From Chitinophagaceae bacterium (GTDB lineage Bacteria; Bacteroidota; Bacteroidia; Chitinophagales; Chitinophagaceae), in NCBI GenBank assembly GCA_020403425.1, contig JADBXR010000002.1:310001-374000 (forward strand): a stretch of 64,000 nt of DNA. The letters are read 5' to 3'. Shown here in pieces: positions 17,684-26,582 of this stretch. Each line of letters opens with the position of its first letter. The first letter of the stretch is position 1. The translations under genes and the position numbers were made by a program. A model generated the notes under the pieces. It saw only the letters and a list, made by a program, of their open reading frames with translations. It searched no databases and was not told the DNA's origin.

Positions 17684-19270
17684 TTATTTCAGTCCTTCCA
17701 ATGCTTTTTGCACGGTCTCATCGCGGCGGTTGCTCACTTCAAAATACCCTTCCGAACGCCAGATCTGCCTGGCCATCAACACCTGTATCCGCTTTAATAC
17801 ATCTGCTTTCCCTTTGGCGCTTACACGGGCAAGATCGACCGTATCCCTCCGCGCATACCCTGCAAGGCCCGACCATTCCTTTTCACCGGGGATGAACGAA
17901 TCGGCCAGTTGCGTTGCCGACTTCATTGCATCAAAATAATGCTGGTTCTGCATGTAATACTGGTACACGAAATTCCCGATGGTACCCTTGTAGTACATTT
18001 TCACCAATTCGGGTTCCATATGGGTGGTATCGAAGGGTACAAACACGTCGGGGGTAATACCGCCACCACCATACACGGTTCTGCCGGCCGGGGTCTTATA
18101 CGCTTTTCCGCTGGGTTTCGAAGTATCGCCCTTCACCACTTCTCCATTGTGAAAGCGCTCCGCCAGTTCTTCCTCGTATTCGGCTTTGCCCTTGCTATAA
18201 GGTTTCTGAATGTTCCTGCCCAGGGGCGAATAGTAACGGGCAATGGTCAACCGAACGGCACTGCCATCGCTCAATTGGAACTGCTGCTGTACCAGTCCCT
18301 TCCCGAAAGAACGCCGGCCAATGATGGTGGCCCTGTCCCAGTCCTGTAAAGCTCCTGCCAACACTTCGCTGGCCGAAGCGGATCCCTCGTCAATCAATAC
18401 TTCTAGTTTACCTGTTTCAAAAATGCCGTCACGTTTGCAACGGTATTCAAAACGCGGCACATGTTCCCCTACGGTGTATACGATGAGTTTATCGCCGCTC
18501 AGGAACTCGTCAGCAATATCCGTGGCCTCCTTCATCAATCCACCGCCATTGCCCCGCAGGTCCAGGATCATCTGTTTCATGCCCTGTTTCTGCAGTTTTT
18601 CGGTGTTCTGCATGAAGGCCTCGTAAGTGCGTTCCGCAAACTTATTGATGCGGATATACCCGGTTCCCGGTGCGATCATATAGGCCGCATCTACAGGCGA
18701 AACCGGTATCACGTCACGGGTAATGACCACTTCTTTGGTAATGGCACCTCGTAAAACTTTCACTTTCACCCTGGTGTCCATCGGTCCGCGCAGCTGTTTC
18801 CGGATATCATCCGGCTTCAGGTTTCGGCCGGCGATCACAACCGAATCATCTACGGTAAGCATCTTATCGCCCACTTTCAAACCGGCTTTGTCAGAAGGGC
18901 CTCCCTCAATCACATGCATCACATGTACCGTATCCTCCAGCATCTGAAATTCTACTCCAATACCCTGGAAATTACCCTGCAATTCCTCGTTCACTTCTTT
19001 CAGGTGATCGGCAGGGATGTAGACCGAGTGAGGGTCAAGGTGCGACAATAGCTCATTCGCCGCCAGTTGGTTGATACTGTCAGCGGATACTTTATCCACA
19101 TATTTTCCCTTGATCAGTTCCACCAGTTCCTGCAGGGAGGTTCTGCGGGAAAGATTAAAAAAACGGTTACCCAGGCTCTTCTCCCTTAACTGGTAGCCGA
19201 TTGACATACCGATTACCATTACCAAGGCAAAAAGGACGGGCAGCCATACCTGCAGTTTTTTACTTCCCAT
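17684..19270 (-). CDS. S41-family C-terminal processing peptidase with PDZ domain
   Basis: 528 residues from the ATG at 19270 (a GTG at 19306 is possible but leaves a charged stretch before the membrane anchor). One N-terminal transmembrane anchor (about residues 7-27) is followed by a helical segment and a PDZ domain (about 95-180). The S41 catalytic core has LDLRGNGGG, serine in GSASASE (about 297-303) and lysine in FGKG (about 323). These CtpA/Prc-like enzymes cleave periplasmic proteins near their C-termini. No operon partner is evident: the neighbours are 90 bp downstream and a divergent kinase gene upstream. Confidence 0.93.
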   Translation of the reverse strand: MGSKKLQVWLPVLFALVMVIGMSIGYQLREKSLGNRFFNLSRRTSLQELVELIKGKYVDKVSADSINQLAANELLSHLDPHSVYIPADHLKEVNEELQGNFQGIGVEFQMLEDTVHVMHVIEGGPSDKAGLKVGDKMLTVDDSVVIAGRNLKPDDIRKQLRGPMDTRVKVKVLRGAITKEVVITRDVIPVSPVDAAYMIAPGTGYIRINKFAERTYEAFMQNTEKLQKQGMKQMILDLRGNGGGLMKEATDIADEFLSGDKLIVYTVGEHVPRFEYRCKRDGIFETGKLEVLIDEGSASASEVLAGALQDWDRATIIGRRSFGKGLVQQQFQLSDGSAVRLTIARYYSPLGRNIQKPYSKGKAEYEEELAERFHNGEVVKGDTSKPSGKAYKTPAGRTVYGGGGITPDVFVPFDTTHMEPELVKMYYKGTIGNFVYQYYMQNQHYFDAMKSATQLADSFIPGEKEWSGLAGYARRDTVDLARVSAKGKADVLKRIQVLMARQIWRSEGYFEVSNRRDETVQKALEGLK

Positions 19271-19452
19271 ATGATCGATTCTTTGGCACTTTTTAGATAC
19301 AAACACAAATATCCATATTAAAATCTGAATGCCCGCAAAGGTTTGAGATTTAGGATAAATGGTATAAGATATGCCGGATTATCCCCCTAACTATTTGATT
19401 GTTGTCGTAATTTCGCAATCAGAACTTTTTATCTCACTTTCAACCCGAGAAT

Positions 19453-20292
19453 ATGCCCGTTATATTGATTGCAGACAGTGGCGCTACCAAATGCGAATGG
19501 CGGTTGGTACAGGGAGACAAAAACAAGACCATTCTCACCCAGGGCATCAGCCCTTATTTCCTGAATGCCTCTCAGATAACTGCTTTACTGAACAAGGAAT
19601 TACTTCCCAAACTGAAATCAGCCTTACCCGAACGTATTCATTTCTATGGCACCGGCTTAAGCAATAAAGACAATGCGGCCACCATTAAAAAAGTACTTAG
19701 GTCCCTGTTCCCGAAAGCCAGTATCGAAGTACAGACCGATCTGCTGGCAGCGGCCCGGGCTCTTTGCGGCAGATCCAGAGGCATAGCCTGCATTCTGGGT
19801 ACAGGTTCCAACTCCTGCTACTATGACGGTAAAAGAATCGTGAAGAACAGTCCTGGATTAGGTTATGTTTTGGGCGACGAAGGCAGTGGCGCCTATCTTG
19901 GCAAGAAAGTGGTACAATATTATCTCTACAATACTTTCGATGAGGAGCTGAAAGCCCGTTTTGAGAAACGTTTCCAGGTATCCACCATCGAGATACTTGA
20001 CCATGTGTACAAACAGCCACTGGCCAACCGTTACCTGGCATCCTTTGCCATTTTCCTGGCAGAGAACCGGGGGCATTATATGATCGAGAACATCATAGAA
20101 GACGGTCTGAACGACTTTTTTTTCACCCATTTGTACAAGTACCGCGAGAGCTGGACGCTACCTATACATTTCATCGGCAGTATTGCATTTGGTTTTAGAG
20201 ATGTATTGAAGGACCTTTGCAACACCTATGAACTGGAACTGGGGAAAGTGATCAAGACCCCGATGCAGGGATTAATAGCGTATCACCGTTAA
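19453..20292 (+). CDS. murK: BadF/BadG-type sugar kinase, probable N-acetylmuramic acid/GlcNAc kinase
   Basis: 279 residues of the BadF/BadG/BcrA/BcrD actin-like ATPase family: phosphate-1 motif ADSGATKCEW at the N-terminus, GTGSNSC near the middle and LGDEGSGAYLG after it. This family includes N-acetylglucosamine kinases and MurK, which phosphorylates cell-wall amino sugars at C6. The murQ gene starts 9 bp downstream, and murK-murQ pairing is known in Bacteroidota such as Tannerella, so MurNAc phosphorylation for peptidoglycan recycling is the favoured role. Specificity between MurNAc and GlcNAc cannot be settled from sequence. Confidence 0.85.
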   Translation: MPVILIADSGATKCEWRLVQGDKNKTILTQGISPYFLNASQITALLNKELLPKLKSALPERIHFYGTGLSNKDNAATIKKVLRSLFPKASIEVQTDLLAAARALCGRSRGIACILGTGSNSCYYDGKRIVKNSPGLGYVLGDEGSGAYLGKKVVQYYLYNTFDEELKARFEKRFQVSTIEILDHVYKQPLANRYLASFAIFLAENRGHYMIENIIEDGLNDFFFTHLYKYRESWTLPIHFIGSIAFGFRDVLKDLCNTYELELGKVIKTPMQGLIAYHR

Positions 20293-20301
20293 ATTACTGG
20301 C

Positions 20302-21126
20302 ATGTCAGACTTTATTAAAGTAACCGAACAATCCTCCACTTACCGCCATCTGGAAAAGATGTCGATACTGGAATTACTACAGAATATCAATACAGAAGAC
20401 CGTACCGTACCGGAAGCCGTTAACAAAGCCATCCCCCAGATCGAGAAACTGACTGCCGCCATCAGCGATAAAATGCTGGCAGGAGGACGCCTGTTTTACA
20501 TCGGTGCCGGTACCAGTGGGCGCCTGGGCATAGTGGATGCCAGTGAATGTCCGCCTACTTTTGGCGTACCTTACGGACTGGTGATCGGTTTGATAGCCGG
20601 TGGCGAAAAAGCCATCACCCAGGCAGTGGAATTTGCTGAAGACAGTGTGGATGAAGGTTGGGCCGACTTACAGAAACATTTTGTGAGCGACAAAGATGTA
20701 GTGGTAGGACTTGCCGCCAGCGGCACCACCCCTTATGTGATCGGTGCACTCAAAGAATGCCGGAAAAGAGGCATCATCACAGGCAGCATCAGCTGTAATC
20801 CAAATTCGCCCGTATCGGCAGAGGCCGACTTCCCCGTAGAAGTGGTGGTGGGCCCCGAATTCATCACCGGCAGTACCCGTATGAAAAGCGGGACCGCACA
20901 GAAACTGGTACTGAATATGATCTCCAGTACCGTGATGATCCAGTTGGGGCGTGTTGAGGACAACAAGATGGTAAACATGCAGCTCAGCAATGTGAAACTG
21001 GTTGACCGCGGAGTGAAGATGGTGATGGACGGATTGCAACTGAACGATTATGAGAAAGCCAAGGACCTACTGTTAAAACACGGCAGTGTGAAAAAAGCTG
21101 TGGAAGCTGCCATGGCTGCCTCTTAG
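20302..21126 (+). CDS. murQ: N-acetylmuramic acid 6-phosphate etherase
   Basis: 274-residue SIS-domain enzyme that removes D-lactate from MurNAc-6-phosphate to give GlcNAc-6-phosphate. Signature stretches are GAGTSGRLGIVDASECPPTFG (about residues 69-89, shown here broken into its core GAGTSGRLG and SECPPTFG) and TGSTRMKSGTAQK. The C-terminal region is slightly shorter than in E. coli. It follows the probable murK by 9 bp and precedes a conserved unknown gene by 8 bp, so the three are very likely one operon. Confidence 0.96.
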   Translation: MSDFIKVTEQSSTYRHLEKMSILELLQNINTEDRTVPEAVNKAIPQIEKLTAAISDKMLAGGRLFYIGAGTSGRLGIVDASECPPTFGVPYGLVIGLIAGGEKAITQAVEFAEDSVDEGWADLQKHFVSDKDVVVGLAASGTTPYVIGALKECRKRGIITGSISCNPNSPVSAEADFPVEVVVGPEFITGSTRMKSGTAQKLVLNMISSTVMIQLGRVEDNKMVNMQLSNVKLVDRGVKMVMDGLQLNDYEKAKDLLLKHGSVKKAVEAAMAAS

Positions 21127-21134
21127 GACAATGT

Positions 21135-21701
21135 ATGCACGAGATCGAACCTTTTTACAACTGGCGTCACATATATACATCCGAGGAAGATCCCCGTTCG
21201 CCTTTCTTTGGCAGAAAATACAGCGAGTTCGAGTTCTCTCAAACGGTCTACAACTATTACATCCACCCGCAGTGGGATGATTTTGGCAGCCGTACGCTAT
21301 ACCTAAAGATCATTTACGTCGATTACGAACTCAATTTTGCCATCATCGAAATGCTGGGTGAGTGGAACGATGCGATCGAGAACGACATTATGGAACTGAA
21401 GAGGGAAGTGATGGACCTGCTTTACCAGCAAGGCATCTACAAATACATACTCATCACCGAGAACGTCCTCAACTTTCATAGCAGCGACAAGGAATATTAC
21501 CAGGAATGGTACGATGAGACCAGCGAGCAGAATGGCTGGATCGTTTCATTGAATATGCCAGAGGCCACTCAACAGGATTTCAGGAAAAAAAAGCTGAACT
21601 ACTACATCGAACTGATGGATCTGCCCGACTGGCGGGTGTACAAACCGTATCACCTGTTCAAAAAGATAGATAACGAACTGAGTCAGAGGCTTGGGGAGTA
21701 A
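21135..21701 (+). CDS. Conserved hypothetical protein in the murK-murQ operon
   Basis: 188 residues, soluble, rich in Tyr, Asp and Glu, no signal peptide or membrane segment and no domain that I recognise. It opens MHEIEPFYNWRHIYTSEEDP. The start at 21135 overlaps nothing and is 8 bp after the murQ stop. Tight spacing suggests a role in or coupling to cell-wall amino-sugar recycling, but that is inference from position only. An ATG at 21131 is in another frame. Confidence 0.75.
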   Translation: MHEIEPFYNWRHIYTSEEDPRSPFFGRKYSEFEFSQTVYNYYIHPQWDDFGSRTLYLKIIYVDYELNFAIIEMLGEWNDAIENDIMELKREVMDLLYQQGIYKYILITENVLNFHSSDKEYYQEWYDETSEQNGWIVSLNMPEATQQDFRKKKLNYYIELMDLPDWRVYKPYHLFKKIDNELSQRLGE

Positions 21702-21820
21702 ATGCAGGATTTTCCGAATTAACAGATTAACGGATCCTGCTTTGCATACAGACAGGCTGTAGCGACTACTTTCCAGACTATACCCTGCGAATCCATCCGG
21801 TGGATCCGTAAATCCCTCAA

Positions 21821-22414
21821 TCAACGCTGTTCATGCGGCCCAAGTTCTTCTGCCAATTTCAATTCGATCCGTTTATCAGGTATCAGCCATAGAACAGCTA
21901 CTGCTGTATACAGCAACAGGCTGATCCAGCCTGCTATAAAAGCCAGTGGGACTGAGGCAGCGTATATCAGCATGGAAACTTTTTCCTTTCGCTCGGCCCC
22001 TATCGAGCTACCAATGGTGGATTTTTTTCCGTGTAAACTTATCAGGCTCCTGGTAAGGATATAGTAGGCCACAGCCGCCATTAACAGGTCAAGTCCAAAC
22101 AATGCCGTGGGCAAAGGTGCAAAATGATTTTCGCCCATCCAGCCGGAAGAAAATGGTAACAGTGAAAGCCAAAAAAGCAGGTGATTGTTGGCCCACATGA
22201 CTTTCCCGTTGATCTTATGCGCGGCATGTAACAGATGATGATGGTTATTCCAGTAAATGCCCACATAAACGAAACTGAGCACATAACTCAGAAATACCGG
22301 AACCAACGGTCTCAGATCTGCCCATCCGGTGCCATGCGGTACTTTCATCTCAAGTACCATGATGGTGATGGCCAGTACTCCATCGCTGAAAGCTTCCAGC
22401 CTGCCTTTACCCAT
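21821..22414 (-). CDS. TMEM175-family (DUF1211) potassium channel-like membrane protein
   Basis: 197 residues with about six hydrophobic segments. The family hallmark FSDGVLAI (residues 9-16) on the first helix is intact, as is the following histidine-bearing region (WNNHHHLLH). Bacterial TMEM175 proteins form tetrameric potassium-leak channels with one such repeat. The gene is a single unit on the minus strand, convergent with the murQ operon; no associated gene suggests a specific role. Confidence 0.88.
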   Translation of the reverse strand: MGKGRLEAFSDGVLAITIMVLEMKVPHGTGWADLRPLVPVFLSYVLSFVYVGIYWNNHHHLLHAAHKINGKVMWANNHLLFWLSLLPFSSGWMGENHFAPLPTALFGLDLLMAAVAYYILTRSLISLHGKKSTIGSSIGAERKEKVSMLIYAASVPLAFIAGWISLLLYTAVAVLWLIPDKRIELKLAEELGPHEQR

Positions 22415-22574
22415 GTGTTTGTTTTACTGACACTAATATACAACCTTCCTCATCCTTACAATCCAACACTTACTGTTTGAGGGAAGATTAGCCCCAACAG
22501 GCCATTTCTAATTGTATAATCGCTGAAAACTGACTATCTTAACCGCAGATTTACTTACATAAAATCACACGTTT

Positions 22575-22733
22575 ATGGCATTACCAGTAAACAATAAAAA
22601 CGGCGGCAAAGCCGGTAGCAAGGGGCCCAAAAGTGGTCCACAAGGTTCCAAATTCATAGCCAAACCCAATGCTGCCAAACCGATGGGCGGTGGGAAGAAA
22701 CCGATCAAAACCGGCGGATCAAGAGGAAGCTGA
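22575..22733 (+). CDS. Small basic Gly/Lys/Pro-rich protein (52 residues)
   Basis: ATG at 22575 to TGA at 22731-22733. The translation starts MALPVNNKNGGKAGSKGPKS, continues with a second segment of Gly-Gly-Lys-Lys and Lys-Pro words, and ends GGSRGS. It has no acidic residues, with about eleven Lys and Arg, so it is strongly positive and probably disordered. It stands alone with a 160-bp upstream region and no overlapping longer gene. The composition would suit nucleic-acid or ribosome binding, but no family is recognised and function is unknown. Confidence 0.6.
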   Translation: MALPVNNKNGGKAGSKGPKSGPQGSKFIAKPNAAKPMGGGKKPIKTGGSRGS

Positions 22734-22839
22734 GATCCATCGAACAAATCATCAACCTGTCCTTAAGCAGGCAACAGGGAATACCGGATGCAAAAAATCA
22801 AGCGGTATTCCCTGTATTATTTTGACCAGGTGTACTCAG

Positions 22840-23367
22840 TCATTTCACAAAGCCGATACGCTCCCTTTCAGACCAGCTTTTTTGCTCCGCATCCGTGTCA
22901 AGAAATTTCTCAAAAGCCTCATATAATAAAGCTATCTGTTCCTGGTGATTACCAACTTTCTGCTGAATATCAGCTATTTGTTTAGCTAAAACCGCTATCG
23001 AATACCTGTTCCTGCGAAGCAGGAAAAAAGTCCGCATGATCAGTATGTTCATCTGGATGGCCGGGGGACTGTTCAACACGCTGGACAACATGGCTACGCC
23101 CAATTCTGTAAATACCCATGGCTGGTACCTGTCTCCTCCCCTTTTTGAGGTTTCAAATTGAAACCTCAAAGAATGGGTTTCTTCTTTATTCAGACGAAAC
23201 ATGAAATCAGCGGGAAACCTGTCGATATTCCTTTTGACGGCCAGGTTCAAGGATTTGGTGGGCACTCCATAAAGCCGGGCAAGGTCACGATCCAGCATCA
23301 CCCGTTGTTCCCTGATCTCGTATATAAGATCCTGGATATGCATCAGTGGCTGGATAGTAGCTAACAT
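22840..23367 (-). CDS. ORF6N domain-containing DNA-binding protein
   Basis: 175 residues. Residues about 10-95 match the ORF6N domain found in phage and chromosomal proteins (VMLDRDLARLYGVPTKSLN, NIDRFPADFMFRL, FTELGVAMLSSVL). The C-terminal part is helical and may be a coiled coil. The domain is thought to bind DNA and is often phage-derived, yet no other phage gene is near. Isolated ORF6N genes are common in Bacteroidota. The start at 23367 is used, though Met-9 (MHIQDLIYEIREQ) is an equally good beginning for the domain. Confidence 0.88.
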   Translation of the reverse strand: MLATIQPLMHIQDLIYEIREQRVMLDRDLARLYGVPTKSLNLAVKRNIDRFPADFMFRLNKEETHSLRFQFETSKRGGDRYQPWVFTELGVAMLSSVLNSPPAIQMNILIMRTFFLLRRNRYSIAVLAKQIADIQQKVGNHQEQIALLYEAFEKFLDTDAEQKSWSERERIGFVK

Positions 23368-23441
23368 CCTGTAAACCTAATTGCCACAAATCCAACTTAC
23401 AATAGGTATTAATACCTGAAAAACGTTAGAAAAACACCCGG

Positions 23442-25118
23442 TCAGGATAAGCGTTCAACAATGGAGAGTCCATTCTTCCTGAGTGTGCGGAGCGCTATAT
23501 CATAACCCGCATCGGCATGACGGATGACGCCCATTCCCGGATCATTTCTTAATACACGTGCCAGTCTTGCAGCAGCATCTTCGGTCCCATCTGCAACGAT
23601 CACCATACCGGCATGGATGCTGTATCCCATGCCTACCCCGCCACCATGGTGCAGGCTGACCCAGCTTGCACCGCCAGCGGTATTGACCAAAGCGTTTAAA
23701 ATGGGCCAATCTGCCACTGCGTCGCTGCCATCCAGCATCGCTTCCGTTTCGCGGTTAGGCGAGGCAACAGAACCGGTATCAAGATGGTCGCGACCGATCA
23801 CGATCGGGGCTTTTACCTTGCCGGTTCTCACCAGCTCATTAAAAGCAAGACCTGCTTTTTCCCTTTCGCCTTGACCCAGCCAACAAATGCGGGCCGGCAA
23901 TCCCTGGAAGGCGATTCGCTCCCTGGCCATTTTCATCCAGCGTTGCAGGCTTTTATTTTCGGGAAACAGGCTCAGGATCACTTCATCCGTAACAGCAATA
24001 TCTGCGGGATCACCGCTTAAAGCCGCCCAACGAAAAGGTCCCTTACCTTCACAGAACAAAGGGCGGATATACGCAGGCACAAAACCCGGAAAATCGAATG
24101 CATTTTCCAGTCCCCTTTCCTGGGCACGGGCTCGTAAATTATTGCCGTAATCAAAAGTGATCGCTCCACGCTTCTGCAACTCCAGCATCAGTGTCACATG
24201 CAGTTTCATACTGTCATAACTCAGGTCAATGTATTTTGCAGGATCCTTTTCACGCAGCACATTGGCCGCTTCATTCGTAAGGGTGTGCGGCACGTAACCG
24301 ATCAAAGGATCATGGGCCGATGTCTGGTCCGTTAACACATCCACCGTAATATTTCTTTCGATCAATCGCTGCAGTAACATGACAGCGTTACCAAGTACAC
24401 CAATGCTCAGGGCCTCTTTACTGGCTTTGGCGGCCAGGGCCCGGTCAATGGCTTCGTCTATATCCAGGCATTTGATATCCAGGTATTTTGTCTCCAGTCG
24501 TTTATCTATCCGCCATTCCTCCACTTCGGCCACCAGACAAACGCCGTCGCACATGGTTACAGACAAGGGCTGGGCGCCCCCCATTCCACCCAATCCTGCG
24601 GTCACACTCAGCGTGCCTTTCAGCGACCCGCCAAAATGTTTATCGGCAACGGCTGCAAAAGTCTCATAGGTTCCCTGTACGATGCCCTGCGAACCGATAT
24701 AGATCCAGCTACCCGCCGTCATCTGGCCGTACATCATCAATCCCTTTTTTTCCAACTCGGTAAAATGCTCCCAGGTGGCCCATTTCGGAACCAGTTGCGA
24801 ATTAGACAACAATACCCTCGGCGCATCCTTATGCGTTTTCAGGATACCTACCGGTTTACCACTTTGGATCAACAAAGTTTCGTCAGCTTCAATATCTTTT
24901 AACGCTTTGATGATCAGGTCAAGGCTCTCAAAATTCCTCGCTGCCTTACCCCTACCGCCATACACGATCAGGTCATCCGGCCTTTCGGCCACTTCCGGAT
25001 CCAGATTGTTGAGTAACATGCGCAAGGCAGCTTCCTGTATCCAACCCTTGCAATTCAGTTCTGTACCGGTAGGTGTTTTGTACACAACAGGGTCATAGGT
25101 TCTTGTAGGTGTATTCAT
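23442..25118 (-). CDS. hutU: Urocanate hydratase
   Basis: 558 residues, the full family length. The enzyme uses tightly bound NAD+ as electrophile to convert urocanate to imidazolonepropionate, the second step of histidine degradation. Conserved blocks include [29 protein letters not shown], and [15 protein letters not shown] near the C-terminus. The other hut genes (hutH, hutI, hutG or ftcD) are not in the window, so the pathway genes appear scattered. A TPR gene lies upstream on the same strand, separated by 81 bp of repeat-like sequence. Confidence 0.97.
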   Translation of the reverse strand: MNTPTRTYDPVVYKTPTGTELNCKGWIQEAALRMLLNNLDPEVAERPDDLIVYGGRGKAARNFESLDLIIKALKDIEADETLLIQSGKPVGILKTHKDAPRVLLSNSQLVPKWATWEHFTELEKKGLMMYGQMTAGSWIYIGSQGIVQGTYETFAAVADKHFGGSLKGTLSVTAGLGGMGGAQPLSVTMCDGVCLVAEVEEWRIDKRLETKYLDIKCLDIDEAIDRALAAKASKEALSIGVLGNAVMLLQRLIERNITVDVLTDQTSAHDPLIGYVPHTLTNEAANVLREKDPAKYIDLSYDSMKLHVTLMLELQKRGAITFDYGNNLRARAQERGLENAFDFPGFVPAYIRPLFCEGKGPFRWAALSGDPADIAVTDEVILSLFPENKSLQRWMKMARERIAFQGLPARICWLGQGEREKAGLAFNELVRTGKVKAPIVIGRDHLDTGSVASPNRETEAMLDGSDAVADWPILNALVNTAGGASWVSLHHGGGVGMGYSIHAGMVIVADGTEDAAARLARVLRNDPGMGVIRHADAGYDIALRTLRKNGLSIVERLS

Positions 25119-25138
25119 GGCAATCGTTTCTTGAGAAA

Positions 25139-25169
25139 GTTAAAATTCAAACATCAAAAGTCAAAATGG
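25139..25169. repeat. AT-rich word-like repeat tract
   Basis: The tract between the TPR stop and the hutU start consists of near-repeating words (TTCAAACATCAAAAGTCAAAATGG; core words TCAAA, TCAAAA). It reads as a degenerate TCAAA array with period 6-8. It resembles, in style, other intergenic tracts in this window, but no coding or regulatory role is visible. Confidence 0.4.
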
Positions 25170-25199
25170 GTCTGTTGCCAATTTTAGATCTTTGAATGA

Positions 25200-25511
25200 T
25201 CAATATACCAGGTCCTCATAAGCTGCCTGTAATTCATTGTAGGCATGGTTATCTCCTGCTTTTTTGGCTTCCGCCATGCCTTTTTCGTACCATTGGATGG
25301 CCAGGTCCGTCTCCTGCATTTTTTCCAGCAGCTTGGCCAGGTGATAATACGAACCGATATAATCGGGAGACTCTGCCAATATGGCCTCGAACAATTCCCT
25401 GGCACCCTGGTCATCACCCACTTTCATATATTCCAGCGCCAAAGCATGACGCAGAAAATTGTCCTTGGGATTTGCTGTGAGGAACTCCCTGATCTTTGTT
25501 ATTCTGTCCAT
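25200..25511 (-). CDS. Small tetratricopeptide repeat protein
   Basis: 103 residues from the ATG at 25511 (MDRITKIREFLTANPKDNFL). The open frame extends to 25628, but the extra residues are encoded by a low-complexity GGAGTTTGG tract and are not protein-like. Two to three TPR helices pairs are visible (ALALEYMKVGDDQGARELFEAILAESP and the following YHLAKLLEKM, each typical). It probably mediates protein contacts in the cytoplasm; partner unknown. Confidence 0.8.
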   Translation of the reverse strand: MDRITKIREFLTANPKDNFLRHALALEYMKVGDDQGARELFEAILAESPDYIGSYYHLAKLLEKMQETDLAIQWYEKGMAEAKKAGDNHAYNELQAAYEDLVY

Positions 25512-25521
25512 CTGCCAAAGG

Positions 25522-25584
25522 TAGGGAGAGAGATTGGAGTTTGGGGTTGGGAGTTTGGTGTTAGGGATTTGGGATGCGGGATGG
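25522..25584. repeat. G/T-rich word-like repeat tract upstream of TPR gene
   Basis: GGAGTTTGG occurs at 25536-25544 and again at 25550-25558 (period 14), embedded in similar words such as GGGGTTGG and GGGATTTGGGAT. It lies between the TPR gene start and the etfB promoter. Because it sits where the TPR promoter must be, it may influence expression, but this is not shown. Confidence 0.5.
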
Positions 25585-25631
25585 AAAAATGCAGCTACCC
25601 TTTGTGATCCAAATAATTTCCCAGGCAAAAC

Positions 25632-25661
25632 TTTGCCACTCTCAAAACCTTCCTATATTTG
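25632..25661 (+). promoter_or_regulatory. Bacteroidota-type promoter of etfBA
   Basis: TTTG (25632-25635), 18-bp spacer, TATATTTG (25654-25661), matching the TTTG-N19..21-TAnnTTTG consensus of the primary sigma factor in this phylum, one base short in spacing. The predicted transcription start is about 40 bp upstream of etfB. Confidence 0.6.
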
Positions 25662-25705
25662 CAATAGTTGTTTATGCAACTAATTAACGGTAAATCTTTT
25701 GCGCT

Positions 25706-26449
25706 ATGAAAATTCTTGTGTGTATCAGTAAAACACCGGACACCACTTCTAAGATCGCCTTTACAGACGGCAATAAGAAGTTTGACGAAGCCGGCGTACA
25801 GTGGATCATTAACCCGTACGATGAATGGTATTCGTTGGTGCGGGCCATCGAGTTAAAAGAAAAAGACGCTTCAGTCACCATTCACCTGGTTACGGTGGGC
25901 GGAGCAGATTGCGACCCCATTATCCGGAAAGCGCTGGCACTGGGTGGAGATGAAGCCATCCGGGTGAATGCCGACAGTACCGACAGTTATTTTATCGCTG
26001 CCCAAATTGCTGATGTGGCCAAAAAAGGCGGTTATGACCTGATCTTCACCGGAAAGGAAGCCATCGACTACAATGGCTCTTCCATCGGCGGCATGGTGGC
26101 AGAACTGGTAGATGCCCCCTATATTTCACTGGCTACCTTATTTGAACTGAATGGTACTACTGCCACCATCACCCGCGAAATAGAAGGTGGCGAAGAAGTG
26201 GCCGAAGTAAGTTTACCCGTTGTGGTAAGCTGCCAGAAAGGTGTGGCCGAACAGCGTATCCCGAACATGCGTGGCATCATGGCTGCCCGTACCAAACCGT
26301 TGCAGGTTGTAGAGCCGGTTGCAGCTGATAACCTAACCAGCGTGGTCAATTTTGAACTGCCGCCAGCCAAAGCCGGTGTAAAACTGGTTGACGCAGATAA
26401 TGTGGCAGAACTGGTAAGATTATTGCACGAAGAAGCTAAAGTGATATAA
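25706..26449 (+). CDS. etfB: Electron transfer flavoprotein beta subunit
   Basis: 247 residues. The AMP-binding beta subunit of the ETF heterodimer, which carries electrons from acyl-CoA and other dehydrogenases to the quinone pool. Typical features are the N-terminal MKILVCISKTPDTTSKI, the ADCDPIIRKALALGGDEAI-like loop and the DYNGSSIGGMVAE motif. A consensus promoter lies 45 bp upstream. etfA follows after an unusually long 133-bp gap. No dehydrogenase or ETF:quinone oxidoreductase gene is adjacent. Confidence 0.95.
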   Translation: MKILVCISKTPDTTSKIAFTDGNKKFDEAGVQWIINPYDEWYSLVRAIELKEKDASVTIHLVTVGGADCDPIIRKALALGGDEAIRVNADSTDSYFIAAQIADVAKKGGYDLIFTGKEAIDYNGSSIGGMVAELVDAPYISLATLFELNGTTATITREIEGGEEVAEVSLPVVVSCQKGVAEQRIPNMRGIMAARTKPLQVVEPVAADNLTSVVNFELPPAKAGVKLVDADNVAELVRLLHEEAKVI

Positions 26450-26582
26450 TATGGCGCGATGTCTGTAGACCAGCCTGTCAACTGTTGCAGCTTAGTTGCG
26501 TCGCACACTTGTACAGTTGGACCTTTCAGCGGCATCAGCGCATTTCAAATCATCACATTCTCTAATTTTCAAATTGTAACAC

